Assembly (NCBI GenBank): GCA_964244885.1
Contig: CAXTKD010000003.1
Location: 62,001-126,000, forward strand
Reading direction: 5' to 3'
DNA: 64,000 nucleotides
From: CAXTKD01 sp964244885
Lineage (GTDB): Bacteria; Pseudomonadota; Alphaproteobacteria; Sphingomonadales; Sphingomonadaceae
Below, piece by piece: positions 17,590-27,176 of this stretch. The translations under genes and the position numbers were made by a program. The notes below the pieces were generated by a model. It was not told the DNA's origin. It was given only the letters and a program-made list of their open reading frames with translations, and made no database searches. Each line of letters starts with the position of its first letter. Position 1 is the stretch's first letter.

Positions 17590-17675
17590 TCCGTTCGTGG
17601 TGAGCTTGTCGAACCACGTGGCACGCTCCGCCGTCGGAGCGACCACGTCCTTCGACAAGCTCAGGACGAACGGGA
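17590..17675. repeat. Palindromic repeat family 1, copy 2
   Basis: Arms CCGTTCGTGGTGAGCTTGTC/GAACCACGTGGC (from 17591) and CCACGTCCTTCGACAAGCTC/AGGACGAACGGG (to 17674) face each other, as in the copy at 16159. It fills the gap between the Ppx/GppA gene and rlmE and ends about 25 bases before the rlmE start. Confidence 0.85.
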
Positions 17676-17699
17676 ACAGAGGTGCGGAATGGTTTGCCG

Positions 17700-18398
17700 A
17701 TGGCTGTGACCGGAGGCGGGGGCGGCGGCAAGTCGCAGGGCGGGCGAGTCAAGGTGAAGACCGCGCGCCGGCGCACCGCCGCGTCGACCCGCTGGCTCGA
17801 CCGGCAGCTGAACGACCCCTACGTCAAGGCGGCGAAGGCCGACGGCTACCGCTCGCGCGCCGCCTACAAGCTCACCGAACTGGACGAGCGCTTCGGCGTG
17901 CTGCGCGAGGTCAAGCGCGCCATCGATCTCGGCGCCGCCCCCGGCGGCTGGTCGCAGGTCGTGCTTCGCAAGCGCCCCAAGTCGCGGATCGCCGCGATCG
18001 ACCTGCTGGCTATCGAGGACATCCCCGGCGTCGCCTTCTTCCAGAAGGATTTCCTCGACGACGACGCGCCGCGGGTGCTGACCGAGGCGCTGGACGGCAT
18101 GCCCGACCTCGTGATGTCCGATATGGCGGCGAACACCGTCGGTCACCGCGCCACCGACCAGATCCGCACGATGGCGCTGGTCGAGGCGGCGATCGACTTC
18201 GCGATTCAGGTGCTTGCGCCCGGCGGCGGCTTCATCGCCAAGGTGTTCGCCGGCGGCGCCGACCCGACTCTCGTCGCCCGGCTCAAGCAGCATTTCACCG
18301 CGGTCAAGCACGCCAAGCCGCCCGCCAGCCGCAAGGAGTCGTCCGAATGGTATGTCGTGGCCCAAGGCTTCAAGGGCCGGCCCGGGCCTTCGGCATGA
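17700..18398 (+). CDS. rlmE: 23S rRNA 2'-O-methyltransferase RlmE (FtsJ/RrmJ)
   Basis: Methylates U2552 in the 23S rRNA A-loop. The 232-residue protein carries the family sequence RRTAASTRWLDRQLNDPYV, SAM-binding motif IDLGAAPGGWSQV, and VMSDMAANTVGHR with the catalytic Asp, followed by FIAKVF and the C-terminal RKESSEWYVVAQGFKG. Start: ATG at 17700 gives MAVTGGGGGGKS, matching the glycine-rich leader of sphingomonad relatives; the frame is open to a GTG six codons upstream. Its stop overlaps the next gene by four bases. Confidence 0.93.
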   Translation: MAVTGGGGGGKSQGGRVKVKTARRRTAASTRWLDRQLNDPYVKAAKADGYRSRAAYKLTELDERFGVLREVKRAIDLGAAPGGWSQVVLRKRPKSRIAAIDLLAIEDIPGVAFFQKDFLDDDAPRVLTEALDGMPDLVMSDMAANTVGHRATDQIRTMALVEAAIDFAIQVLAPGGGFIAKVFAGGADPTLVARLKQHFTAVKHAKPPASRKESSEWYVVAQGFKGRPGPSA

Positions 18399-18937
18399 CG
18401 GTGAACTGGGCCATCCGTTCTTGCGGCCCGGCCGATGCGCCGGCGCTGGCGCTGGTCGGCGCCGCGACCTTTCTCGAAACGTTCGCCAACGTGCTCGACG
18501 GCGCGGATGTCGTCGCCCATTGCCAGACCCGGCATTCGGCGCGTTTCTATGCGGACTGGCTGGAGAGCGGCGCGTCGGCCTGGCTCGCCGAAACGCACGG
18601 CGGAGCGCCGATCGGCTATGCGGTTCTCGCCGAGCCGGACCTGCCGCTCCCCGATCTCGGCCCCGGCGATATCGAGCTCAAGCGCATCTACACGCTCAGC
18701 CGCTTCCACGGCGCGGGCCTCGGCGGCGCGTTCATGGCGGCGGCGCTGGACGCGGCGATCGAGGCGGGCCGGGACCGCCTGCTGCTCGGCGTCTACGCGG
18801 GCAACGAGCGCGCCATCGCCTTCTACCGCAAGCAGGGCTTCGAGCGGATCGGCGAGCGCCGGTTCAAGGTCGGCGCGCACAGCTACGACGACGTCATCCT
18901 CGCGCGCCGGGTTGTCGGAAGCCTCCCGCAACCTTGA
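18395..18937 (+). CDS. GNAT family N-acetyltransferase
   Basis: Acetyltransferase of 180 residues translated from an ATGA overlap with rlmE. It has the GNAT fold: substrate-binding N-terminal half with the FLETFANVLDGADV stretch, the acetyl-CoA loop ELKRIYTLSRFHGAGLGGAFM (motif A, RxxGxG/A form), and the late motif LLLGVYAGNERAIAFYRKQGFE. The acceptor substrate is unknown; RimI-like peptide acetylation and small-molecule acetylation are both possible. Confidence 0.82.
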   Translation: MTVNWAIRSCGPADAPALALVGAATFLETFANVLDGADVVAHCQTRHSARFYADWLESGASAWLAETHGGAPIGYAVLAEPDLPLPDLGPGDIELKRIYTLSRFHGAGLGGAFMAAALDAAIEAGRDRLLLGVYAGNERAIAFYRKQGFERIGERRFKVGAHSYDDVILARRVVGSLPQP

Positions 18938-18991
18938 CTTTCGCCGGCATTTTGTGCCAATATGGTTCGTGACTTCACTGCCATCCAAGGG

Positions 18992-19103
18992 GCCGTCATC
19001 CGGCGAAAGCCGGGACCCATGAACACGGTTTATGCCGGGTCCGCTTTGCCGAACCTTCCCATTGGCCGGTTCACAGATCCCGGCGCTCGCCCGGGACGAC
19101 GGC
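18992..19103. repeat. Palindromic repeat family 2, diverged copy
   Basis: Left arm GCCGTCATCCGGCGAAAGCC (then GGGACCCATGAACACGG) and right arm GATCCCGGCGCTCGCCCGGG with ACGACGG form a long imperfect stem; the copy at 47007 is better preserved. It occupies most of the 343-base gap 18938-19280. The rest of that gap, toward the agmatine deiminase start, shows only some TTAACTTCCGGCG text and no gene. Confidence 0.75.
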
Positions 19104-19280
19104 GGAGGCAGGCCCACGCGTCGTATGGTCGAAACGTCCCGTCGATCCCCGCTTTGTAAACTTCCGCCCCCTTGCGATCGCCCGCGAGACCCCTCCACAA
19201 CCCTCCAACTTGTTAACTTCCGGCGCCGCCTCGCCGCTCCCTCATTGCGAACTGGCGCGTCCGCTGCCACATGCGCGGCC

Positions 19281-20267
<987 letters not shown>

Positions 20268-20269
20268 GC

Positions 20270-21101
<832 letters not shown>

Positions 21102-21118
<17 letters not shown>

Positions 21119-21542
21119 TCGCTTGCGCGGCGGCGAACACGCTTTCGAACATCTTGGGCGTCAGCTTGCCGGTGTTCATGTTCTGGCGGGAGCAATGGTG
21201 GCTGCTGAGGATCGTCACCCCGCCGAGGTTGTGCCGGGCGTTGTGGCCGAAGCGGTAGTCGGTCAGCCGCCCGCCGAGCGCCGTCACCACCGCCTGGTGC
21301 GCGACCGGACCAAGCGTGACGATGACTTTCAGTTCGGGGAGGCTCGAAAGGTCGGGCAGGGCCTCGGCCTCGTCGGCGACGAAGGCGCCGGTCAGCGTCA
21401 CGTCCTCGATCCCGCCCTCGGCGAGATTGAACTTGGCGAGCGTGCGGTAGAGCGTCTGGCTGGCCCGCTCCTCCGCCGTATCGCCGACGACGAGCAGCCA
21501 GGCGGCCGGGTCGCCGCGGCCGTGGAACGGAGAGTCTACCAT
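21102..21542 (-). CDS. Shortened uracil-DNA glycosylase-like protein (UDGb type C-terminal part)
   Basis: A protein of 146 residues whose second half matches family 5 uracil-DNA glycosylases (UDGb): ELKVIVTLGPVAHQAVV, YRFGHNARHNL and the C-terminal SSHHCSRQNMNTGKLTPKMF. Active UDGb enzymes are over 200 residues and carry an N-terminal Cys cluster and motif A (GLAPxAHGxNRTGRxFTGD). Here the corresponding place reads VVGDTAEERASQTLY, and the Cys ligands are absent. The start codon at 21542 is followed by MVDSPFHGRGDPAAWL, resembling the linker before motif A. No remnant of the missing parts was found upstream. It may be an inactive paralogue or a protein with a new role. Confidence 0.7.
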
Positions 21543-21572
21543 AAGACGTGCTGCGGCTTGGGGTTCACGATC

Positions 21573-22130
21573 ATGATAGCCTCGTCTAGTCCTTTGCGCG
21601 CCGTGACGACAGCTATCATCGCACTGGGCTCCAATCGCCCCCACGGTCGGCACGGCGCGCCGTGCAATGTACTGAAGGCGGCGGTGGCGGCGATGGCGGC
21701 GCGGGGCATCGTTCCGAAGCGCCTGTCGCGCATCCACCTGACCGCCGCGGTCGGACCCGGAGGACGGTCTTTCGCCAACGCGGTGCTGGTCGCCGAGACC
21801 GAGCTGGAGCCGGTGGCGCTTCTGGCGGCGCTCAAGGCGATCGAGCGCGCGTTCGGTCGCCGTGGCGGGCGAGCCTGGGGCGCCCGCGTCCTCGACCTGG
21901 ACATCCTCGCGCTCGGTGACACCGTCTGGCCTTCCCGCCTCAACTGGCGCGCGGGCAGGGGCCTCGCCATCCCGCACCGCGCCCTGCACGCCCGCGCCTT
22001 CGTCCTCGATCCCCTGGTCGAGGTCGCGCCCGGCTGGCGGCACCCGTTGCTCAATCGCACCGCGCGCCAGCTTCGGGCTCGATTGACCTCACGCACCCCG
22101 ATCAGCATAAGCCGCGCCGAGGGCCCATAG
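21573..22130 (+). CDS. folK: 2-amino-4-hydroxy-6-hydroxymethyldihydropteridine pyrophosphokinase (HPPK)
   Basis: Folate biosynthesis enzyme that transfers pyrophosphate from ATP to the pterin. The 185-residue protein shows AIIALGSNRPHGRHG at the start, AAVGPGGRSFANAVLVAET, AIERAFGR and the ATP/metal motif WGARVLDLDILALGD, then IPHRALHARAFVLDPL. ATG at 21573 is used; GTG at 21603 would give a start closer to the fold. The last ten bases of the gene, including the TAG stop, lie inside the tRNA-Lys gene that follows. Confidence 0.85.
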   Translation: MIASSSPLRAVTTAIIALGSNRPHGRHGAPCNVLKAAVAAMAARGIVPKRLSRIHLTAAVGPGGRSFANAVLVAETELEPVALLAALKAIERAFGRRGGRAWGARVLDLDILALGDTVWPSRLNWRAGRGLAIPHRALHARAFVLDPLVEVAPGWRHPLLNRTARQLRARLTSRTPISISRAEGP

Positions 22131-22197
22131 CTCAGTTGGTTAGAGCGGCTGACTTTTAATCAGTAGGTCGATGGTTCGAATCCATCTGGGCTCACCA
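22121..22197 (+). tRNA. tRNA-Lys (anticodon TTT)
   Basis: A 77-base cloverleaf including CCA. Acceptor stem GGGCCCA pairs with TGGGCTC (one G-T), anticodon loop CTTTTAA lies in stem GCTGA/TCAGT, and the T-arm is GATGGTTCGAATCCATC. The folK stop codon lies inside its 5' end. Confidence 0.95.
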
Positions 22198-22212
22198 AAC
22201 GTTCGGGCGATC

Positions 22213-22491
22213 ATGGAAACAGTCTTCAACTGGGCCGCGCCTATCGCCACCACCATCGCCGCCGTAATGGTCGCCGCCAACGCCGGCGCACGGATCACCG
22301 GCTATGGCTTCATCGTTTTTTGCGTCGGCTCGATCGCGTGGATGGGCGTGGGGTGGCTGACCGGGCAGGCGAACCTGCTGGTCCAGAACGGCATCCTGCT
22401 GGCGATCAATATCCTCGGCATCTGGCGCTGGCTCGGCATCCGGGCGCGCTGCGAAAAGGGCGCCGAGATCGCGACCGAGGAGACACGCTGA
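22213..22491 (+). CDS. Small membrane protein of unknown function
   Basis: A protein of 92 residues with three hydrophobic stretches at about 7-23, 29-49 and 55-72 (PIATTIAAVMVAAN, YGFIVFCVGSIAWMGVGWL, NGILLAINILGIWRWLGI), ending in a charged tail. It starts 16 bases after the tRNA-Lys CCA and its stop overlaps the PRC-barrel gene start (TGATG), so the two are translationally coupled. I do not recognise a function; the INILGIWRWL pattern recalls PnuC-like small membrane proteins, but that is weak. Confidence 0.7.
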   Translation: METVFNWAAPIATTIAAVMVAANAGARITGYGFIVFCVGSIAWMGVGWLTGQANLLVQNGILLAINILGIWRWLGIRARCEKGAEIATEETR

Positions 22492-22787
22492 TGGCGCTGC
22501 GTCCGGCAACCAAGGTGTGTGGCGCCAGGGTGGGCGATTCGAACGGTGAGGAGGTCGGGTCGATCACCGAGCTGATGCTCGACGATGTGAGCGGCGCGAC
22601 GGGCTACGCCGTCGTGGCGGTCGGCGGCCTGCTCGGCGTGGGCGAGAAGCTGTTCGCCGTGCCGTTCCACAAATTGAAGCCGTCCGAGGACGGCTTCACG
22701 CTTGGCATCGACCGCGCACGGCTGGAAGCCGCGCCCGGGTTCGACAAGGACGCCTGGCCCACCGAGGCCGACCCGCTGTTCAGCTGA
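22491..22787 (+). CDS. PRC-barrel domain protein
   Basis: A cytoplasmic protein of 98 residues made of one PRC-barrel: VCGARVGDSNGEEVGSITEL, LDDVSGATGYAVVAVGGLLG, then KLFAVPFHKLKPSEDGF. PRC-barrels occur in RimM and photosynthetic reaction centre H subunits and as stand-alone stress-associated proteins. It starts by a one-base overlap with the small membrane protein and ends against the convergent DUF3775 gene with an eight-base overlap. The two-gene unit suggests a membrane-linked partner. Confidence 0.82.
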   Translation: MALRPATKVCGARVGDSNGEEVGSITELMLDDVSGATGYAVVAVGGLLGVGEKLFAVPFHKLKPSEDGFTLGIDRARLEAAPGFDKDAWPTEADPLFS

Positions 22788-23181
22788 CCTGGCCGATCCC
22801 GTCACACGACAGGTCGAAGGCCGCCAGGCCGGCGTCGAGGTAGCCCGCGAGCATGCCCATCCCGAGCAGATAGGTCGCGGCGTCGCGCTTCTCGTCGGTC
22901 GCGGCCTCGACCGCGTCGTCCCACTCGGTGGCGTCGTAGGTGCCGCGGCCGACAAGGGCCAACGCGATCAGCTCGACCTGCTCGTCGTCGGCGAGGTCGT
23001 CGATCACCGAGCGCAGCTCTTCCTCGACCGGCGACCCCTCGTCGTCTTCGAGCACGTCGAGATCGCCGTCGTCGGTGGGGTTCGAGCCGTCGTCGGGGTC
23101 GGTTTCGGGAACCTCGGCCTCGAACTCGCGCGCCCGGATGATGATCCGGCAGACGGTCTCGAGCGGGATGGTGAGTTCCAT
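22780..23181 (-). CDS. DUF3775 domain protein
   Basis: A 133-residue alphaproteobacterial protein of unknown function. It starts MELTIPLETVCRIIIRARE, has an acidic middle (PDDGSNPTDDGDLDVLEDDE), then the conserved EELRSVIDDLADDEQVELIA and ALVGRGTYDATEWDDAV segments of the DUF3775 family, ending in a short helix. ATG at 23181 is the family start. It is followed on the same strand by no close gene and faces the PRC-barrel gene. Confidence 0.82.
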   Translation of the reverse strand: MELTIPLETVCRIIIRAREFEAEVPETDPDDGSNPTDDGDLDVLEDDEGSPVEEELRSVIDDLADDEQVELIALALVGRGTYDATEWDDAVEAATDEKRDAATYLLGMGMLAGYLDAGLAAFDLSCDGIGQVS

Positions 23182-23246
23182 TATGGGCCCTTCAATCGGA
23201 GGAGAGACTTCGAGCCGCCAACGTGAGGAGCGGACGAGGGTTCCGG

Positions 23247-24188
23247 TCAACCGCCAAGCAGCCGGGCCTTCGCCGCGTCATATTCGCGCTTCAGCTGCGC
23301 GATGAAGTCGGCGGCGGGCTGGATGGCGTCGATCGCGCCGATGCCCTGGCCCGATCCCCAGATGTCCTTCCACGCCTTGGCCTTGCTGCCGCCGCCCGAG
23401 CCGAAGTCCATCGTCGACAGGTCGCCCTCGGGAAGCGCCGCCGGGTCCATGCCGGCGGCGACCACCGAGGGCGCCAGGTAATTGCCGTGAACGCCGGTGA
23501 ACAGGCTGGAATAGACGATGTCGACCGAGGTCGAGTCGACGATCATCTGCTTGTAGCGCTGATCGGCATTGGCCTCGTCGGTGGCGATGAAGGCCGAGCC
23601 GATGTAGCCGAGGTCGGCGCCCATCGCTTGCGCCGCGAGGATAGCGCCGCCGGTGGCGATCGAGCCCGACAGCGCGATCGGCCCGTCGAACCATTTGCGG
23701 ACCTCCTGCACCAGCGCGAACGGCGAGGTGGTGCCGGCATGGCCGCCGGCGCCCGCCGCGACGAGGATGAGGCCGTCGGCGCCCTTCTCGATCGCTTTGC
23801 GCGCGAAGCGGTCGCTGATCACGTCGTGAAGCACGATGCCGCCGTAGCTGTGGATCGCCGCGTTGACGTCCTCTCGCGCGCCGAGCGAGGTGATGATCAC
23901 CGGCACCTGGTATTTGACGCAGAGCGCGAGATCGTCGGCGAGGCGGTCGTTGGATTTGTGGACGATGAGGTTAACCGCATAAGGCGCGTCTCGCGGCCCG
24001 AGCTCGGCGTTCAGGCGCTGCAGCCATTCCTCGAAGACGGGGAGGGGCCGGGCGTTCAGCGACGGGAAGGAGCCGACGACTCCAGCCTTGCACTGCGCGA
24101 TCACCAGCTCCGGGTTGGAGATGATGAACAACGGCGACCCGATCGCCGGCACCGAGAGCCGCCCCTGCATCACCGCCGGCATCGTCAT
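23247..24188 (-). CDS. Nitronate monooxygenase (2-nitropropane dioxygenase family)
   Basis: FMN-dependent TIM-barrel enzyme that oxidises alkyl nitronates. In 313 residues it shows IGSPLFIISNPELVIAQC near the start, KAGVVGSFPSLNARP, the FMN-phosphate motifs GADGLILVAAGAGGHAG (active-site His) and IALSGSIATGGAILAAQAMGAD, and YIGSAFIATDEANA. ATG at 24188 (MTMPAVMQGRL) is chosen; an alternative ATG lies two codons on. It is 65 bases downstream of the divergent side of the DUF3775 start and in the same direction as the isoaspartyl peptidase gene. Confidence 0.88.
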   Translation of the reverse strand: MTMPAVMQGRLSVPAIGSPLFIISNPELVIAQCKAGVVGSFPSLNARPLPVFEEWLQRLNAELGPRDAPYAVNLIVHKSNDRLADDLALCVKYQVPVIITSLGAREDVNAAIHSYGGIVLHDVISDRFARKAIEKGADGLILVAAGAGGHAGTTSPFALVQEVRKWFDGPIALSGSIATGGAILAAQAMGADLGYIGSAFIATDEANADQRYKQMIVDSTSVDIVYSSLFTGVHGNYLAPSVVAAGMDPAALPEGDLSTMDFGSGGGSKAKAWKDIWGSGQGIGAIDAIQPAADFIAQLKREYDAAKARLLGG

Positions 24189-24257
24189 CGCGTCAGTCCC
24201 CACGTTGTTCGGCTCGTCAGTGGGCACTCGGCGCGGCGGCGGCAAGCCACGAAAATG

Positions 24258-25166
24258 CTAGCCCTCGTCACCATAGATCGCGACCATCGGTGGCGCCTCG
24301 CTGCCGGCGCGACCGCGATACATGCCCGGCGTGTTGAACGACCACCCGCCGGCGCCCTCGCGGCCGACGGCGATGACGCCGCCGTCGCCGCCAAGCGCTT
24401 TGGTCTCCGCCTGGACGGTATCGGAAGCTGCGACGATCTCTTCTCCGAGTAGGCGGACGCGGGCGCAGATTTCGTGCGCGGTGACGGCGCGGATGTAGAA
24501 CTCGCCGGAACCTGTGGCCGACACCGCGCCCGCGCGGTCATCGGCATAGGTGCCCGCGCCGATCACCGGCGTGTCGCCGACGCGGCCCCATTTCTTGCCG
24601 GTCAGGCCGCCGGTCGAAGTAGCGGCGGCGACGTGGCCGGCGGTGTCGCGCGCCACCGCGCCGACGGTGCCGTATTTGACCTCGGCATCGAAGGCGCTGG
24701 TGCTCTGCAGCTGCCGCCAGCGCTCCTCGGTGTGGAAATGGGCGTTGGGGACCTTCTCCAGCCCGCGCTCGCGCGCGAAGGCCTCCGCGCCGTGGCCTTG
24801 CAGCAGGACGTGGGGACTGAGGTCCATCACCGCGCGGGCCAGGGCGATCGGATTCCGCGTCTGGGTGATACCGGTCACCGCGCCGGCGCGGCGCGCGTCG
24901 CCGTCCATGATCGCGGCGTCGAGCTCGATGCGGCCTTCGGCGGTGAAGGTCGCCCCCTTGCCGGCATTGAAGGCGGGGTCGTCCTCAAGCACGCAGACCG
25001 CCGCCTGAACCGCGTCGAGCGCGGCGCCGCCGCCCGCGAGGATCGCGCCGCCAGCATCGAGCGCGCGGGCCAACGCGGCGCGCGCCGCCGCGTCGCGCTC
25101 GGGCGGGGTGTTGGCGCGATCCATCGCGCCCGCGCCGCCGTGGATGACCAGCGTCCAGTCGTTCAT
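24258..25166 (-). CDS. iaaA: Isoaspartyl peptidase / L-asparaginase (type 2, Ntn-hydrolase)
   Basis: Plant-type asparaginase that removes isoaspartyl residues from peptides. The 302-residue precursor starts MNDWTLVIHGGAGAM, has the conserved AFNAGKGATFTAEGRIELDA, and self-cleaves before Thr167 in KYGTVGAVARDTAGH, giving alpha and beta chains; later motifs are STGGLTGKKWGRVGDTP and GTGS-like ATGSGEFYIR. ATG at 25166 is preferred to the in-frame TTG two codons upstream. Its start lies 64 bases from the tRNA-Met gene on the other strand. Confidence 0.92.
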   Translation of the reverse strand: MNDWTLVIHGGAGAMDRANTPPERDAAARAALARALDAGGAILAGGGAALDAVQAAVCVLEDDPAFNAGKGATFTAEGRIELDAAIMDGDARRAGAVTGITQTRNPIALARAVMDLSPHVLLQGHGAEAFARERGLEKVPNAHFHTEERWRQLQSTSAFDAEVKYGTVGAVARDTAGHVAAATSTGGLTGKKWGRVGDTPVIGAGTYADDRAGAVSATGSGEFYIRAVTAHEICARVRLLGEEIVAASDTVQAETKALGGDGGVIAVGREGAGGWSFNTPGMYRGRAGSEAPPMVAIYGDEG

Positions 25167-25230
25167 GGCCAAGCCGGATAGCCCCCGGCATTGACCACGT
25201 CTACCGCCCCCGCTTATGACGCGCCCCCGT

Positions 25231-25307
25231 GGCAGCGTAGCTCAGTTGGTGAGAGCGCCGGATTCATAACCCGGAGGTCGGCGGTTCAAATCCGCCCGCT
25301 GCTACCA
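25231..25307 (+). tRNA. tRNA-Met (anticodon CAT, elongator type)
   Basis: A 77-base cloverleaf with CCA. Acceptor stem GGCAGCG pairs with CGCTGCT (one G-T), anticodon loop TTCATAA lies in stem CCGGA/CCCGG-type pairing, and the T-arm is GGCGGTTCAAATCCGCC. It lacks the three G-C pairs and unpaired first base of initiator tRNA, so elongator Met is likely; an Ile2 (lysidine) identity cannot be fully excluded. Its last 22 bases are also the antisense end of the hydrolase gene. Confidence 0.92.
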
Positions 25308-26113
25308 ATGTCTTTCAGCCAATCGACACAAGCCGTGGCCATCACTCCGGCGTCGGCGGTGCGCGAGAAGCTGTGGTCGGCTTGCGGCAGAGGCATAAGC
25401 CTCATCCGCCCCGCGTCTCGGGCGGCGGCGAAGGCGGGGCCGCGCCAGGCGGCGGCGAAGGTGTTGGCGCTGTTGTCGCGGCCGGCGAGCAAGGCGAGCG
25501 TGGGACCTTTGAAGCGGGCGAGGGCTTGGCCCATCGCTTGCTCGGTTTGGCCGAGGGTTTCGGAGCGCGTGAGGCGGGTGAGGCCGGAGGCGACGCTGCC
25601 GAGATCGACGCGGCCGCGTACAAGCTTTTTCCAGAAGCCGGGATCGAACAGGCGCTTGCGGTAGCGGGCGGCGGTGGCGGCGCGGGTGAGGACGGGAGGC
25701 GGGGCGTCGGCGTCGAGCGTCCACGGGTTGGCGAGCATCAGCGCGTCGAGGCCGGGGATGTCGGCGGCGTGGAGCGCGAGCGCGGCGGCGCCGTCGCAGA
25801 GGCCCCAGCCGGCGACTCTGGTGACATTGGGGAAGGCCGCGCGGAGCGCCGAGACGGCGGCGGCGATGTCGGCGCGGCTGTCGCGGAAGCCGGGGTCCTC
25901 GCCGTCGCTGTCGCCGAGGCCGCGGCGATCGTAGCGCAGCACGGGGTGGCCGGCGGCGGCGAGGGCGTCGGCGAGATCGACGAAGCCGCGGTGCGCGCCG
26001 ACGCGGGTCTGGACGCCGCCGGTGACGACGACGACTCCGATCGCCCCGTCAGCAGGGTGGGCGACGCCGGCGAGCGTCGCGCCTTCGCAGGCGAAGGTCA
26101 GCGGGCGTCGCAT
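25286..26113 (-). CDS. Exosortase A-associated alpha/beta hydrolase 1
   Basis: Alpha/beta hydrolase of 275 residues of the type found only beside exosortase A loci. Visible are FACEGATLAGVAHPA, the oxyanion region VVVTGGVQTRVGAHRGFVDLA, YDRRGLGDSDG, and the nucleophile-elbow position GWGLCDGAAA, with Cys where Ser is usual. The His lies near the end (PQADHSFSR). It is last in a leftward unit with the second hydrolase (16-base overlap) and an acyl carrier protein. Its stop codon and final residues lie inside the tRNA-Met gene on the opposite strand. The substrate is unknown; an acyl group carried by the ACP is a reasonable guess. Confidence 0.85.
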   Translation of the reverse strand: MRRPLTFACEGATLAGVAHPADGAIGVVVVTGGVQTRVGAHRGFVDLADALAAAGHPVLRYDRRGLGDSDGEDPGFRDSRADIAAAVSALRAAFPNVTRVAGWGLCDGAAALALHAADIPGLDALMLANPWTLDADAPPPVLTRAATAARYRKRLFDPGFWKKLVRGRVDLGSVASGLTRLTRSETLGQTEQAMGQALARFKGPTLALLAGRDNSANTFAAAWRGPAFAAARDAGRMRLMPLPQADHSFSRTADAGVMATACVDWLKDIGSSGRI

Positions 26114-26832
26114 GAGGCCATCCAGCTTGCGAGGTCGTCGGCCAGCGCCGCCGCCAGCGCCGTGGCGGGCTCGGGCTCGGCCTGCCGCCAGAGCGGGGCG
26201 CCGGAGAGGCGGATATCGGCGGCGCCTTCGCCGATGGTGGCGGTTCGCAGGGGAAGCGGCAAAGCGTCGGGCGCCGCCGTCCGCAGCGAGGTCGCCAGCG
26301 AGGCAGGGACCGCATAGCCGGCGAGGTCGAGCGTTTCGCCCGCGTCGATCGCGGCATTTAGCGAGGTCATGGTCGCGCCGTCCTCCGCCGCGACGCGGGC
26401 GCGCAGGAGTTCGCGAAGCAGGCGCTCTCCCGCGACAGGTGCAAAACGATAGAGAGACCGACCGGGAACGTCGTCGAGCAGGCAGCCGCCACGGACGGAT
26501 AGGATGTGAGGCCGATCAACGACAGGACCTTCTCCAGCGGGGGGTGGGAGGGCGACATGCCTGGCCGCCGCGCGGATGGCGTCCCGCCAGCCATGCCAGT
26601 TCGCGGCCGCGCCTGGGACCGCACTGTCGCCGGTGCCGGGGAGGTCGAACATCCAGCTGCCAATGCCGCGCCTGGCGAGCGAGCGCGTGACGGCCGCGAG
26701 CAGGCGGCGCAGGCGGTTCTGCTCCTCGAACAATGGCTGGATGACAAGGACTTGTGCGCCGTCGCGGGGACCACGCCTGACGTAGGGCAACTCACCGGCG
26801 GCGCTGTCGAGGATGCCGAGCTCGAAGCTCAA
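26098..26832 (-). CDS. Exosortase A-associated alpha/beta hydrolase 2
   Basis: Second hydrolase of the leftward exosortase arm, 244 residues. It contains LVIQPLFEEQNRLRRLLAAV, the typical FDLPGTGDSA strand and ILSVRGGCLL at the elbow position, where the usual Gly-x-Ser-x-Gly is replaced by SVRGGCLL, so the nucleophile may be missing or be Cys. It overlaps the acyl carrier protein gene by four bases upstream and hydrolase 1 by 16 bases downstream. The family is named from its constant association with exosortase A loci. Confidence 0.83.
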   Translation of the reverse strand: MSFELGILDSAAGELPYVRRGPRDGAQVLVIQPLFEEQNRLRRLLAAVTRSLARRGIGSWMFDLPGTGDSAVPGAAANWHGWRDAIRAAARHVALPPPAGEGPVVDRPHILSVRGGCLLDDVPGRSLYRFAPVAGERLLRELLRARVAAEDGATMTSLNAAIDAGETLDLAGYAVPASLATSLRTAAPDALPLPLRTATIGEGAADIRLSGAPLWRQAEPEPATALAAALADDLASWMASCDAR

Positions 26833-27101
26833 GCGGTCTTGGCCCTGGCGAAGGCGACGAGCGAGCCGAAGGTCGCGAACAGGTCGGCATCGACATCGTC
26901 GTCATCGATGACGATGTGGAGGCGGTCCTCCAGTTCGGTGAGGAGGCCGGCGACGGCCATCGAATCGAGCTCCGGGAGAGCGCCGAACAGCGGGCTGTCG
27001 CCCTGCAGCTGCGCCGCGGTCGCGGGCTTCAGGGCCAGCACGTCGGCCAGCACATGGCGCACCGTTTCGGTGACGTCCACCAGCGTTCCTTCAGCCTTCA
27101 T
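26829..27101 (-). CDS. Acyl carrier protein of the exosortase A locus
   Basis: An acyl carrier protein of 90 residues with the phosphopantetheine site Ser in ALPELDSMAVAGLL (DSM instead of the common DSL) and the acidic helix ELEDRLHIVIDDDDVDADLF. ATG at 27101 is chosen; the frame stays open upstream without support. It is the first gene of the leftward arm and diverges across 75 bases from the GNAT gene of the rightward arm, so one short region drives both. Together with the acyl-CoA ligase at 27821 it may form an acyl-activation and transfer step. Confidence 0.88.
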   Translation of the reverse strand: MKAEGTLVDVTETVRHVLADVLALKPATAAQLQGDSPLFGALPELDSMAVAGLLTELEDRLHIVIDDDDVDADLFATFGSLVAFARAKTA

Positions 27102-27176
27102 GCCCTTGGCGTCCGCCCCATTTTGACAGGCGGGCGTTATAGTGCGAGGGCGGCGGAAGGCAATGAAGGGCGCGAT

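Noticed and set aside
27123..27143. TTGACA with TATAGT as a promoter of the GNAT gene
   Set aside because: The two boxes are about nine bases apart, too close for a sigma-70 promoter.
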